From NCBI GenBank assembly GCA_025765615.1, contig JAIVFJ010000039.1, forward strand, positions 310,001 through 374,000: 64,000 bases of DNA, in the 5' to 3' direction. The position numbers and the translations under genes were made by a program. The notes beneath the pieces are model-generated. The model did no database searches. It saw only the letters and a list, made by a program, of their open reading frames with translations, and was not told where the DNA came from. This document shows, in pieces, positions 47,267 to 58,764 of this stretch; position 1 is the first letter of the stretch, and every line of letters starts with the position of its first letter. Source of the stretch: Zopfochytrium polystomum (taxonomy: Eukaryota > Chytridiomycota > Chytridiomycetes > Chytridiales > Chytridiaceae).

Positions 47267-48073
47267 ATGGGTGCAGCCGAAAACGAGAACCCGCAGGTGT
47301 ACGATGTGGACCAAAGCCGATCAGTGAGATCGACTGAAGCGGACATGGACGACTCTGTGGAAGACGTAGTAGATGCAGAGGAAATTTTTGGTGCGATGAA
47401 CTTCTCTGATGAAGCAAGCTTTCAACTATGTGCTCCTTTTCGCTTTTAGATCTTATACGAACAATAAACGATCCAGAGCACCCGGTACTGCCATTCTACA
47501 GCTCACATTGTTACTAAACCACGGCTTTGGTTTCTGCGCAACAGCTCTCACTGGAGCAGCTCCATGTTACGCAACTTGAGCATATCTCTGTCGATGCCAA
47601 AAACTCGTACATAAAAGTTCGGTTCACACCAACAATACCTCACTGCTCCATGGCAACTTTAATCGGGCTGTGCATCCGTGTGCGACTTCTTCGAGCTCTG
47701 CCAGACCGTTTCAAGGTTTGCAGTCGTTTTTCCGATGTGAAATGAAAAAAACCCTCTCATTTGGCATTGGCGAGTTAGGTGGACATTCAGGTTCGAGAAG
47801 GAACACACCAATCAGAGCAAGCAGGTGAGCACATTGGAAATCCTTTAGTCACTCATGTCTATTTCTTTAGTTAACAAGCAGCTTAATGAGTAAGTTCTCC
47901 CATAGCCTTTCGCGAGGTAAGATTATTGTTTGCAGCAAGGAGAGGGTGGCTGCCGCGATGGAAAATGCCCACCTACTAGAGGTCGTTAACCAGGTTTGTG
48001 TGGTGTTCTTTCTGAATGAGACTTGATCGGTAATTTTTTCTTCCAGTGCCTTACGACATCAATTGACAAGTGA
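47267..48073 (+). CDS. CIA2: MIP18-family cytosolic Fe-S targeting protein (CIA2/FAM96B)
   Basis: Subunit of the CIA targeting complex that delivers Fe-S clusters to nuclear and cytosolic apoproteins such as DNA polymerases and helicases. Start ATG at 47267 (MGAAENENPQVYDVDQ). Small exons read by eye are 47267-47390, 47450-47484, 47545-47715, 47779-47824, then three more ending at a TGA at 48071-48073. Splices give the family core: LIRTINDPEHPLSLEQL, FTPTIPHCSMATLIGLCIRV with the conserved reactive Cys, VREGTHQSEQAVNKQLND and ERVAAAMENAHLLEVVNQCL. Length is normal at about 160 residues. Every junction keeps frame, so this gene carries none of the single-base shifts seen in its neighbours. Confidence 0.95.
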
Positions 48074-48600
48074 TTGATGATAAGGAATTTCTGGGGCTCA
48101 AGAGAACTCCCTTAAACGCCAGGGGCAAAAAGGAGCAAACTAGTAAAGAGGTGCAATTGATTTTAAGCCCTTCAATAAATTCCGCAGAATAATTCTGTGT
48201 CTATAACCGGCCCGTCAACTCAACGTCCACAAATCAAACAACGAAGTTAAGGCTTACGCGAGACGGAGTTTGGCAGGCTTTGTATAACTGGTCAAAAGCA
48301 AAAAGACGAACAGGAACAAGAACACATTTGGCTTGTCCATGGTGCTAACCCAACCTTCCCTGGTTGGCTCGTTTTTCCACTTTTCAGATGGTTGCACTCG
48401 CTCTTTCGTTTTGTCGCTTACAGCAGGCAAATTGAAGTTATCCAAAAATCACGCTGTGCAGCCAAGTTCAGGCCCTTCGCGCTCAGTAAAGCCGCTCCAA
48501 CCCTGTTCTCTTCACTCCGCTGCCTTTCCCCTCCCACCGCCCACCACCCGCCTGCGACAAAGAACGCTTCCGCTCGGCCGCTCAAACTTGCTAACACCGC
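48074..48600. other. Spacer downstream of CIA2
   Basis: AT-rich 3' flank followed by GC-rich sequence leading into an orphan coding-like region. No start codon could be fixed. Confidence 0.4.
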
Positions 48601-49128
48601 GTTGTCCACTCATCCTTCACCGATCCAACACTCGAGGCCCAGAGGGCCGTCCGCTTTGCCTTCGTCTTTGTCGTCCACCACCCAGCGCACATCGACATCT
48701 TCCATATCGACTGCGTCCTTGGTTACAGCTCCAACCACATCGACTTCGCTGACCACCCGAAGAAGCAGCCTGTCGCGATCAAGGTCATACCCAAGGACGG
48801 GGACCTCAGTACGGACAACGTCGGCGATCATGACGGCGGCTGCAGATACAAGATTACGGCGACAAAGATAACGATGGCCACCACATGGACGAAACAGTTA
48901 GTGTTGTGGCCGTTGCAGCCTGTGGTTGCGTTGCGCCGCGTGTGTACAGCTGCGGCAGTTTTCTCAAGCTCGTCAAATACTTTGAAGAATTTCCGGCAGC
49001 AGCAACCAGAGAACTTTACGACTTTGAGTCTTACACAATCACCAAAGCAAACCCTCGCCCATTATACAAAGGTCCTCAGTCGCGCCCAGAACCCTCAACG
49101 CGCAGCTGCAGAGTGTGGACCAACATGA
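48601..49128 (+). CDS. Orphan coding-like region, possibly frame-shifted
   Basis: From 48601 an open frame has protein-like composition: SSFTDPTLEAQRAVRFAF, VVHHPAHIDIFHIDCVLGY, then SNHIDFADHPKKQPVAIKVI. A different frame looks better downstream: GHHMDETVSVVAVAACG and SGCGSF-like Cys/Gly sequence, then LKLVKYFEEFPAAATRELYD. Upstream, an in-frame TAA near 48593 rules out a simple start, so an intron or indel is likely. I do not recognise the family. It may be a small lineage-specific gene or a remnant. Confidence 0.35.
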   Translation, partial: VVHSSFTDPTLEAQRAVRFAFVFVVHHPAHIDIFHIDCVLGYSSNHIDFADHPKKQPVAIKVIPKDGDLSTDNVGDHDGGCRYKITATKITMATTWTKQLVLWPLQPVVALRRVCTAAAVFSSSSNTLKNFRQQQPENFTTLSLTQSPKQTLAHYTKVLSRAQNPQRAAAECGPT

Positions 49129-49419
49129 AGACGACCAAAACAACAACTACGAGAGCGACGCGCGATGGTACAGCCGCCACAAGATGGTGAGCATATCATG
49201 GCATCGCAGCGACGGTAATCGGCGGCAATGTCGACGATTACGGTGGCACGCCAAACACACTTGGAGTTGAGGTATAAGCAATGTTTGTCGAGTTGCGAGG
49301 CTTTGGACAGACTTAAAAAAAGTTTTCGCATAATGGGGGCGCTCTGCCATCGTTGGGGTCAAATAACAAATGAACACGCGAGGATTTGGGTCGGGGGCTA
49401 CTCCGACAACCCTTCCGAC

Positions 49420-49505
49420 GCTGCCAAGGCGGCGTCGGAGATCCTGTCGGAGCGTCGGAGCTTTCTCTGTCGGCGTCGGAGCGCTGCCGACCTCTGGTCG
49501 GCAGC
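49420..49505. repeat. Degenerate GTCGGAG/CGTCGG repeat cluster
   Basis: The motif GTCGGAG or GCGTCGG recurs about six times in 80 bp with irregular spacing, partly as inverted CCGAC. It is in no recognised gene. Confidence 0.6.
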
Positions 49506-51134
49506 ATCCGCCATAGCACTTGTTTTGAGAGGTCAGGATTGTCGTTTCTCTCCACTTGACTTGCACCCTGCGGTGGTCGGGAGAGAGAAGACGGGAGACA
49601 GGGAGACGTCCTCCCTGTTGTGCATTGGTCCGTTCCTTGAGGGGAGGGCGAGGGCCGGAGAGATGAGAAGGCATGGAACGACCGGAATGAAGGAGGAAAA
49701 GTGAAAGAAAAAATAAATGAACATTCAGTACAAGTAAAATTGCTTGTTGCTACAATAGCCGGCATTCTCACGTTGCTTCCCTTGTTTACAATAGTTGGGG
49801 AAGGCATCAAGGGTAGGCTTCGCAAGTGTCGGGAAGCTTGCTGCGTGATTGTAATTGATAGATGAGATCAACACCCAAGCGTAATTTGCAGGGAGCTGGG
49901 GCGGAAGCGGTCGAGAAGTGCGTGTATGGCATTTAGTCACTTCGTTGCGCGACAGTCTTCGTGCGAGATTCTTCCGAGCAGCAACGCACCAGCTTCCCCT
50001 CTACACCTTCCTTCCCCTCTTTGTGGAATTCCGGTCCGAACTACCACGCAAATTCACAGTAGATTAGAACTCTCTTTTCACCAGCAAACTGACACGGCGT
50101 CACGTTATTCAATAGGTTGCTATTAGAGTAAAGCATTCCCGTTATTTTTATTTGCTTTTGAAGCGGTATTCCAGTACTCAGTCTGTGGCTGACGCAGCTG
50201 GTATCAAAGTCGTTGGGGGCCCCGAGCTGTGGACTCAAAAATTCACCGAAACGACTACTGTGTGACCCGCGGGAGCGCCAACATACCATTTGCACGGAAA
50301 TGATACTTGCTAACCAAAGATTGGGAATTTCCTCGTTATCGACTTTCAGTCCAAAGGTTGGCTCAAATTGGCTTCCGTGACATTAATGTTGGCACTGGCC
50401 ACATAAGGCCAGAGCGACTGCCAGGACCTTTTACGCCGTGTAACAACAGCAGTAACGAGGGTAGCATCGGCGCAATCCCCTTGGAAAGAGTGAAACATGA
50501 ACGAATGTGGTATTCGCTCTTACTTGCCCCCAGAGTAGTCGCAATATATAATAGCTTTCACTGGTCACCAGCAAGTTCCAAAAGCGACGCTGCGCTTGTC
50601 AGTCGTTACACTCCATTTTCAGTCTCGCAGCGCCTTCAATGATCACTTCTTTATCCAGATCTCGAAAGTTGAGGCAGACCGTTATTCTTCAGCTGAAGTC
50701 CAGTATGTTCCAGAGAATTGTTTTGCAGTGCCTTAAATGGATCCAATTGACTTCTATCTCTTAAAATGTCCAAGTCTATTCAGTATTACGTGAAAGTATG
50801 TGATTGCGTAGTTGAGATGGTTCACAACTATTGTTTGGCGGGCAGTCACTCCTGCCCATGATTGAGCTTGATAAACTTGAATATGAAGTATTCAAAGAGA
50901 CGAAGCCCTCACTTGGAGGTCAATTGGACAAGCTTAGTTGGCAGTCAAGAACCGACGGAAAACACGCTCTGGTGTGTAGTTGTCCGTGCTGATTCGCAAC
51001 ACACTGTGAGTAGAGATTATCGCTCGAAGGACCGAAGTGGAAGGGTTGTCTAGTTTAAGCAGGTGTGGCGCATGATTGCGAACTTCTGTTCTCTTCTCGT
51101 TTTGCAATACAATTAATGGGGGTCGGCACTGACA
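49506..51134. other. Gene-poor interval
   Basis: AT-richer sequence without a supportable exon chain. Short open frames have no domain signal. Confidence 0.5.
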
Positions 51135-51474
51135 TAAATATTAATAAGAATTTCATTCCTAGCTCCCATTCATTAAGTGCTGGATCTAACCCCCCGTTCC
51201 AATTATCCAGCACGGGCCGCAGCAGCTGCCCCACCACCCACCGCCTCCTTCGCCCATAACTGCTGCCGCCGCCGCGGCCACTGTCACCATGGAAGATCAC
51301 ACTAAGTCGCTGCCATTCGATAGCCGCAGCCCACAGCAGTAGCAGGACTCGGCGTCGAGGGCATCTTCTCGCGCGGGAAAGGAGTTTCGAAAGAAACATC
51401 AAAAGACAACCGGGGCTAGATCCAGCACTTAATGAATGGGGGCTAGGAGTAATGGAATCCATATCAATAATATG
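51135..51474. mobile_element. MITE-like element with long terminal inverted repeats
   Basis: The left arm (about 51135-51190) and right arm (about 51413-51474) are inverted copies. The core CCCATTCATTAAGTGCTGGA is exact, and flanking CCTAGC and AT-rich ends also pair imperfectly. The ~220 bp interior is GC-rich and non-coding. Size and structure fit a non-autonomous DNA transposon, but no clear target-site duplication was fixed. It ends about 100 bp upstream of the MCM10 start codon. Confidence 0.68.
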
Positions 51475-51570
51475 GGTAAGGCTAAACGGACACCCCCTCA
51501 TACCAACCTCCCACAGAAATTGTTCAATTGTGACAAGGCATTTTGGTGTCGGACACTTTTGTTTGCATTT

Positions 51571-51662
51571 ATGGTGGACGAGCCCTCCCGTAAGTGTTTT
51601 CCCTCGTCGTCGGACGAGTTTCCGGCATCAGTGTTCGCTTCTTTCGTAGTACGATTCGCATC

Positions 51663-51697
<35 letters not shown>

Positions 51698-54089
51698 CGC
51701 CCATGCTGTTCTGACCGATCTATTCACTCGAACATCCTTTTCGTTCCGCCAGTTGACGATCTCGAGCAGAGGCATCGAGAGCTGGCCGAGCGGCTCCGCA
51801 GAAAGCGTCTTCTCGACGAGATCACCGCCATGGAAAGAGAACTGGATGCTCCAACATCGTCCGAAAAGTCGCGAGGAGCCTTGGGTTTGCTGTCTACTGC
51901 TGCGAAGGGGAAGTATCACGAGGACGAATCGGGCCCGACGAGCGACGCGGCGCCTCAACCAAAAAGAGCGAGGTCGATCGGGAGCAACCCCGAGACGAAG
52001 GTGCAGCCTGCCGGTTCCTCTCGCGCTCCAGTGATAAACCAGCAACGACAGCCCGCGTCCCTTTTGCCGGCGAAAGGGAACAGCCGACCGGTACTTTCGG
52101 GACGCAGCGATCTCTCGAGAACCGGACCCATCGGAGCGGGAACCGCACGCGTCGGTCAAACAGCTCGGTCATCTCAAAAGAGTCCAATGCACCCAAAAAC
52201 GGAGGCAGATCTGGCCGCTCGGTTTCTGAAGACGCGACGGGAGGCACTCGCAGAGTGTGCGCTGGCCGAGGCACCTCGATCCAAGTCGTTTCAGGACGCT
52301 CCGGGTGTGAATTTACTGAGGCAAACGAGTCGGCATCATTCAAAAAGCTTACCGTTGACTGTTTTTCGAACGCGCAGCACCTCGATCAGCACAACCGAGA
52401 GACCAACCACGTGGCGAAGAACCTTTCAGCGATGATACAGAGTGCTTTTCCGGCCTCCGCTTGCAGTAAGTCATCCCGAACACCAAGCAGGCGTGCACCC
52501 CACTCACTCACGATTTGCGCCAAGGAACCGACGGATTTCAAACGATCAGATGAAGCAATACTTGACAAACAGAAAGTTTATTCGGCTGCAAAAAGTATCA
52601 CTCTTCAAGTCCCACGACGGCGAGGACTTTGGCGACTGGGTCACCGTCGGCGTTCTCGCCAGCAAGTCGCTTCCCAAAATCTCGTCAAACGCGAAAAAGT
52701 ACTGCGTCATGAAACTCTGCGATTTGCAGGGCAACGCGGTCAACATGTTGCTGTTTGGCGATTCGTTTGAAAGGCATTGGAAAGAGACGGTCGGGGGCGT
52801 GTACGCCATCTTGAACCCGCGGGTCATGCCGTCGTCTGAGGTATTAGGGGGGGAGGGGTCCTGCTTTCCCTGTCGTTCGCGGGCCAACTAGCGGGGGGTT
52901 CTTTTTTTTTCTTGCAGAAATACGGTATTGTTGGCATTGAGCTGGACGATCCCGACAAGCTTCTGAAACTTGGAACGTCGCTAGACTTTGCGCGTTGCAA
53001 AGCAACAACGCGGGATAATAAAGACTGCCCGTTCGTCATTGATAGGTGAGTTGCTTAAAGTGTAACAGCCCACTTTCGTCTATTACAGGGTGACTTACTC
53101 CCCTCATGCGTTGAAAGACGTTCAGGTGAATTTTGCCCCACACACGCAGTCGGGATGTTGAAACGCGCAAAAGTAAAGCGTCAAGAGCTGGCCACAGGGT
53201 AAAAAATTGGTTTGCTTTTTGTTTTCAATACTTCATTAAAACCCTCCATCCAAGGAACTCTCTGATCGCTGCCACCGATCGAAGGGGAAACCCATTAAAA
53301 AAAGAGAAAGAAAGGAGAAGCGGGGTTTACACACTGGAGTCTGGAATGACCGTTGCTGTCGACGAGGAGAAGACGTCCATATTCAAAGCGGGAAAGCGGA
53401 CCGAGCTGGCCCCGCTGAGTAAAGACTTGTAAGTTTAGTATGCTAGTTGGATGCATTCCAATAACTTCCGGACGCAGATTGGAAGCATTGAAGCACGACA
53501 CAAGCCGCGGCGCCCGGTGTCTTCGCGCGGCTCGAGGGATTCAACTAGGTGGGGTCTTTGTTTATCCAAGCACAAACCACGAGGATCCATCGTTTTTTTT
53601 TTCTTTTTTGTTTTGTGTCAACAATCTTAAACACCCCGATTACATCTTCTTACCATTTACATGCCCCCCAAAGACCTCAAACCCGCCTCCTCCGTATTCC
53701 CCGTCGACGCCCAACGGAAACTCGGGTTCAACCCGGCGACCGGCGCAGAGCTGATCCTCCCCGGCGGCGGCGTCGTCGACCCGCAATCCAACAACCCGAG
53801 CCCCACCACCAAGAACCCATCCAGCGATTCGAAGCGCTCCGCGACGGGCGCGCCGCCGCCAGCGCTTGCGGACGGGCGCGATTCGAATCCGCACCATGAG
53901 CGAGAGGCTGCGAGGCAGAAAGGGAAGCGCGGGCGGATGTCGCTGGAAACGTACAAGGCCGTGCTGCGGGATCGAGAGGCAAAGTCTGGGACGGACACGG
54001 ACAGCGACGATGAAGGCGTTGAAGTTGACGAAGCCGCCGTCTTTGGAATGTTTCTCAACTCTGGGAAACAGCCGCAGAAGAATGCGTAG
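51571..54089 (+). CDS. MCM10: Minichromosome maintenance protein 10 (replication initiation factor)
   Basis: Mcm10 binds the CMG helicase, DNA and polymerase alpha at replication forks in the nucleus. The short first exon MVDEPSL is spliced, over an intron holding a (GT)n tract (51663-51695), to DDLEQRHRELAERLRRKRLL. After a variable linker comes the OB-fold region: MKQYLTNRKFIRLQKVSLFK, CVMKLCDLQGNAVNMLLFGD and YAILNPRVMPSSE. The zinc-finger region has LDFARCKATTRDNKDCPFV plus downstream CPTH, giving the CCCH ligands if the local frame is chosen accordingly, then LKRAKVKRQELATG. The last exon has SSVFPVDAQRKLGFNPATG, typical of the Mcm10 C-terminus, and ends at 54089. Exon borders around 52320-52520 and 53040-53160 are uncertain. 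Confidence 0.9.
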
Positions 54090-54836
54090 TTGAGTGCTAT
54101 GGGTTTTACTTTTTATTTTGTTTTATTTTTTTTTTGTAAGACTTGTGAAACCACGGAGTCGTTATTATCACTGCAATTCATATGGGCCTGCACTTGCACA
54201 AGCCTCTCAGCAGCCCCGGTCCGTCTCTGTTCCAAGCCGAAAGTTTCGCCGCTCCCGGCCAACATGCACAGAATTTGGGCGCGTCATTGATTCTCTCGCC
54301 AAGCTTTTTTTTTTTTTCATTTGGAGCACCTTCATCATAATACAGCTAGAGGTGTTGAACAGGACAACGTATAAGAGCGGAGGGGGAATAAAGGGAACCG
54401 AATATAAGAATAAGGGCGACAGAAACTCAAAGGGAGGGGAATCGAGAGGGGGAAGAGGAAGATGAGGAGTGGGAAATGAGACGATGGAAAATGAGAACGG
54501 GAGAGGGATGTTGACCATAAACAGACGGATTGGCGAAAGAATTATCATACTCACAGGGTAAGGAACAAAGAGCGGCCAAATAAAGAATGCGAAATGTTCA
54601 ATATCAGAGGAGGTAGCGGACGGTTCATCGGATGGAAGAGGTTGTGCGCCTTTTTCTTTTTCTTCTTTTTAACAGTGACAGTGGGAAAGAGGAGCGGGTG
54701 ATGGTAGCGATAATCCAGATGAGGGTGGGACTGGCTGGAGAGACGTGGGGAAAATGGGAGAAATGATAACATGGGGGATTCACGTTCTGCTCGGTCCCTC
54801 ATCGCGATTTCTTCGTTGTTCAGAGCGCTTCAATCG
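54090..54836. other. Intergenic between convergent MCM10 and paralogue B
   Basis: Poly-T tracts near 54128 and 54307 and purine-rich sequence. No gene was recognised. Confidence 0.55.
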
Positions 54837-57137
54837 TCACGAAGGCCTTGCCGGGAAAGGGCCATGCAGTGCGGCGTTCGACTCTCTCCGCTGAGCCACC
54901 AGCGAGCTTGAAAGGTGGTATGGCTGCAACGAGCTCCGACGGCTCAGCCTTCCACTGTTGCTCCCGCCAGTATGATTCAGCGGCTGTTGGCGGTGGGCCT
55001 GGAGAGTGTTCAGCGCCGAGGACGATGTCGCCACGTCCCAATCGGGTGTCCTCTGTGGCTTGAACTCGCTGTTTCCCCTCATCTCCATCCAAGCGGACCA
55101 GTCTTTCGCGCTAATAAGGCCATCGTCAGTCATCTCACCCTGCGAAGCAGCTGGAGCACTATCCGATTCTGCAGCAACGGCAAACAGGGGATGCTGAAGA
55201 GAAGTCCCACTCAAGTGGGAGTTGTTGCAGATTAGAGTGGGCGGGGTGGGTGGAAAGAGGACGAGACCAGACTCGGCGGAAATCGACGATGTCGAAAAGC
55301 TGTTCAGTAGATCGGAGAGCGGAAAGTCACTTTCGGATACGGGCTGACAGGCGAATGGGAGATCCGAAAACGACGGTACTGGAGTAGGCACTTGCGGACT
55401 CGAGAAGAGTGATGCAGAGTAGATGGATGACACTGACGGGGAGACTGCGATTGAAGGCCGAGTAGTGGATTCGCTCGACAGAATAACCGGGAAGGTGGGG
55501 GGCTGGGCGATGTTGCTGTCGGCAGATTTTGCGCTTACATACGAGTACGATGGGCGTCTCCTCCCGCTGCTCTCCGTCCAACCAGTCGGCGCGTCTGACA
55601 GTTGCGCGTCGTAGCAAACAGTCGACGCGTCGTCGTCGTCGTTGTCGTCCTCCAGCCCACCCTCCAGCCCGCCGTCCTCCAGTTCGACCGGGAATTCACT
55701 CGCGATGCCTTGTAGCCAATCCATCGTAGCGAGTGAAAAGTTGCGCTTTTGAGCGAGAAGGGCGTCGTAGGGCGTGAAATGGAGCATGTCATTCAGAGGA
55801 ACTTGGAAGCGAGGTGGGCTGGCGGCAGCAGGACTTGATGGGTGGTGAGGGCTTACGTAGTTCCGAGTTCCGTCTGCTTCTTCCTTCGTTTGAGAGAAGC
55901 TGGAATGCCTTGACATCGAACCGGATGTTCCAATCGCAGGCGTTGATAGACACTCGATCGCCGCGACGTCAAGAGAAGAATCCGGCCACGAGCCGAATAT
56001 ATCTTGCAAAATACGGGGGTCGTTCGAAAGTGACTTATCCACCCACTCTTGGTTAAGAAGTGCGAACGATCCGACAGGTTGAGCAAGGGGAGTGGCTTGT
56101 GCTTGCACTTCCGAAAGATCGATGCCCAGATCTGCTGCTATTTTCCGAAGCTTCTCGTCATCGGACAGACGCGATTCGGACTGGACGTCCTTTGGGGATT
56201 CCTCCTTCACAGGAGCGAAAGCATCGACTGAAGGTGCTGGGTCAGCAAGTGTACGGGGAGATGAGAAATCGCTAAAATTTAAACTCACTGTCGGACGAAG
56301 AAGTGGCTGCGCTATCGCACTCCTCAAGGTTTTCTTGCTTGATCTCGGAAGAAGGGCGTAACTGCGGAGTCGACCCTGCCGGAGAGGCGGGCGACGCCGA
56401 ACTTGGCGTCAAGGAGCGCGAGTGTGCTTCTTCCTCAGACTCTGACATTTCTGCCGAGGGCACCTTCCAATTACCGCTCAGCAGCAAGAGAAATACGACA
56501 AACTCCGAGTGGGTTCGGTTGGGGCAGAAGCGATCCTTTTGGGCCAAGAACTCCTGCCGTGTTTCAGTCGAAATCCACAGGACCCACCCGAATCCCCGCG
56601 GAGCGATCTGTTCCGCCGTGCGCTTGTGAAGCTCGATTTTATAGCGATTTGGAGAGGCAGAGAGGAGCGGGTTTGATAGCAGGGTATCCAGGAATTCGCC
56701 ATACGGTTCCTCAAAATAATCACGAAGTTCCTGTGTGAGATGAGGCAATGTTGAGCATCGGGCGGGAAAAGTAGAACAAAGGGTGGGGGGAGGAGAACGG
56801 AACGCACCACTGCCAGCTTGAAGTTGTGGCGCCTCTTCCTCACTATACCGGACGAAGGTGATGGTGAACGACTGATCGAGGTGGAGCCATGGCCGGAAGG
56901 GGAGGTCCGAGAGGAGCTCGACTTTGCTCGAGGCATGGTGGTGGTGGTGGCGGCGTCGGCGGGTGGAGGGGAGGAGGAGGAGGAAGGTGGCGAGTGCCGA
57001 CGGTTGTTGCGTGTTGGGAGGGACGAGGAGAAGGAGGTTTTATTCAGCATCGGGGGTGCGGCTGAATGCTGTTGTTGGCGGGCGGGAGGTGGAAGTTTTT
57101 TCGCGGAGTGCGAAGAGGAGGCGGGAGCGGACGGCAT
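54837..57137 (-). CDS. Uncharacterised protein, paralogue B (ELR/GFGW/THxEFV domain)
   Basis: Three exons: 57137-56808, 56730-56289 and 56227-54837. The Ser/Pro-rich N-terminus (MPSAPASSSHSAKKLPPP) is followed by the domain shared with the gene at 9869: RKRRHNFKLAV, intron, ELRDYFEEPYGEFLDTLL, IAPRGFGWVLW, FLAQKDRFCPNRTHSEFVVF. The intron between KLAV and ELR sits at the same codon as in paralogue A, so the two share an ancestor. The tail is Ser/Pro/Thr-rich with islands LSDDEKLRKIAADLGIDLSE, RILQDIFGSWPDSSLD and WLQGIASEFPVELED. The second recalls VLQDLFSLSG in paralogue A. Unlike A, there is no intron after KFDR-type residues inside the domain (RQEFLAQK is continuous). No family was recognised. 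Confidence 0.72.
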
Positions 57138-57419
57138 CGGAAGAGGAGGAATGAGAATGAACTGTGTTCGATCAGAACGAGTGAGTGGGCGGGGGTGGCG
57201 GTGCTGCAGAAACGGGCAAATTTTATTCTTTATATTAATACCGTGTACAGGTTTCAGTATATTGCGACCAGTCCAACTACTTTTTATTTTATAGTTTGAT
57301 TATACAAAATACAAAATTTGGGCCTTTCGCCTCTTTCCTCGTTTATTATCATTATAAATCTTGAAAATCTCTCCTTTCTTTCCCTCGCTGCAGTCTGTCT
57401 CCGTCCGTTTCCCTCTCTC

Positions 57420-57457
<38 letters not shown>

Positions 57458-58764
57458 TCTCTCTCTCTCTCTTTCTCTCACTTTTTGTTTTCTTGGTGGC
57501 GGGACAATGCCTCCAGGCGGGGGGTGGATGTTTTGCTCTTCTTCTCTTTCCCCTTCAACAACAAATCGCAAGGAAGGTTCGAGTCGATCGATTGCTTCTT
57601 TGTTTGTTGTTTTTTTTTTGTTTTTTTTTTGGCTTTTTTCTTCTTCTTGTTTTTCGTTGTTCGTGGGGAATTGGAGTTTCAAATTCACAACGAGCACCAG
57701 ATTACTCACCAGCGGGGGTGATGTCATCACCAAATTCGGTTCAATGCGTTCGCTCGTTTTTATTGGAGATCTTATGCGTCTTTGGCGGTTGTGGGTTGTG
57801 GGTTGTGGTGGCTTGTCTCTCCTTTTGGCAATGAACCTGTGCCTGGGCACCGCGAAATTGATTGGCAGCATCGGGTGGCGAAGTGACTTCTTGTCCCCAC
57901 ACACACAGCCCCCCCATCCGCCAGAGCCAAAAAAATATCAAAACCCCTCGATGAAAAACCAAGTCCACCATTGGAGTTTGACATAATTATTCCGCCACCA
58001 ACGAGCCCAATTATCGGCGGACTTTAGCAAGGTATTGCCGGTGGCTCGCGTTGGGAGTGAGCGCGTCGGTGACTCACTACTCCAAGCCAAGATTTGGGCC
58101 GCTGCATAAGAGCGCGAAGATAAGATATCCGCCCAAAAAGGGAATAAAGAGCATTCCGAAGAGCAAAAGTCTTGCACTCTGTGTGTCGCTCAAGCCAGTC
58201 ACGGATGGTCGCCGTTGTCGCCCCACCGTCATTCTCTCCGTTTGGTCGAGCACATTGGTAGCACTTGGGCACCCATTGGTTGGTCGCGGGACTGCGATAA
58301 CCCTCAAGAGACCCTGCGAAGGCAGACTCTGGCATAATTCTGCCCAGTTTTCTCCGCGGCTGCCCGATCAATGGTTCCAACCCAGCTTCTCCTTTCTTCG
58401 CCAGGCGGCTTTCGTCTCTTACACAACCAACCATTTCGGCCCGACTCCACCACTCGCGCAAGGCCGCCGCACCAAGAACGAGCCTCCTGAGCCAGTTCCA
58501 GTTTTAGCGGAGCCAAGGCAACACTTTGCGCAAGTCATATGTTGGGTTTCTTGGCAGGCGGTTTCTGGTCTTGGCGGGGTGGCTGTCACGCACACAGCAC
58601 ACGCACACGCACACGCAAACAATGGTGACAAGGGAAGCAAGCACCCACCTGCTGACGTTATCGAAGAGCCCCTGTCCGTCTTCTCTGTCTGCCTGTTTGC
58701 TTTGTGGGAAAGACAAGCCACCAAGCCACAAATATCATCAAAAAGCATCGGACGAGACGCGGGA
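57138..58764. other. Divergent spacer between paralogue B and kelch gene
   Basis: Includes (CT)n at about 57420-57480 and T-rich sequence. The unresolved 5' end of the kelch gene may reach into its right part, where one frame (from 58704) holds a hydrophobic helix. Confidence 0.5.
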
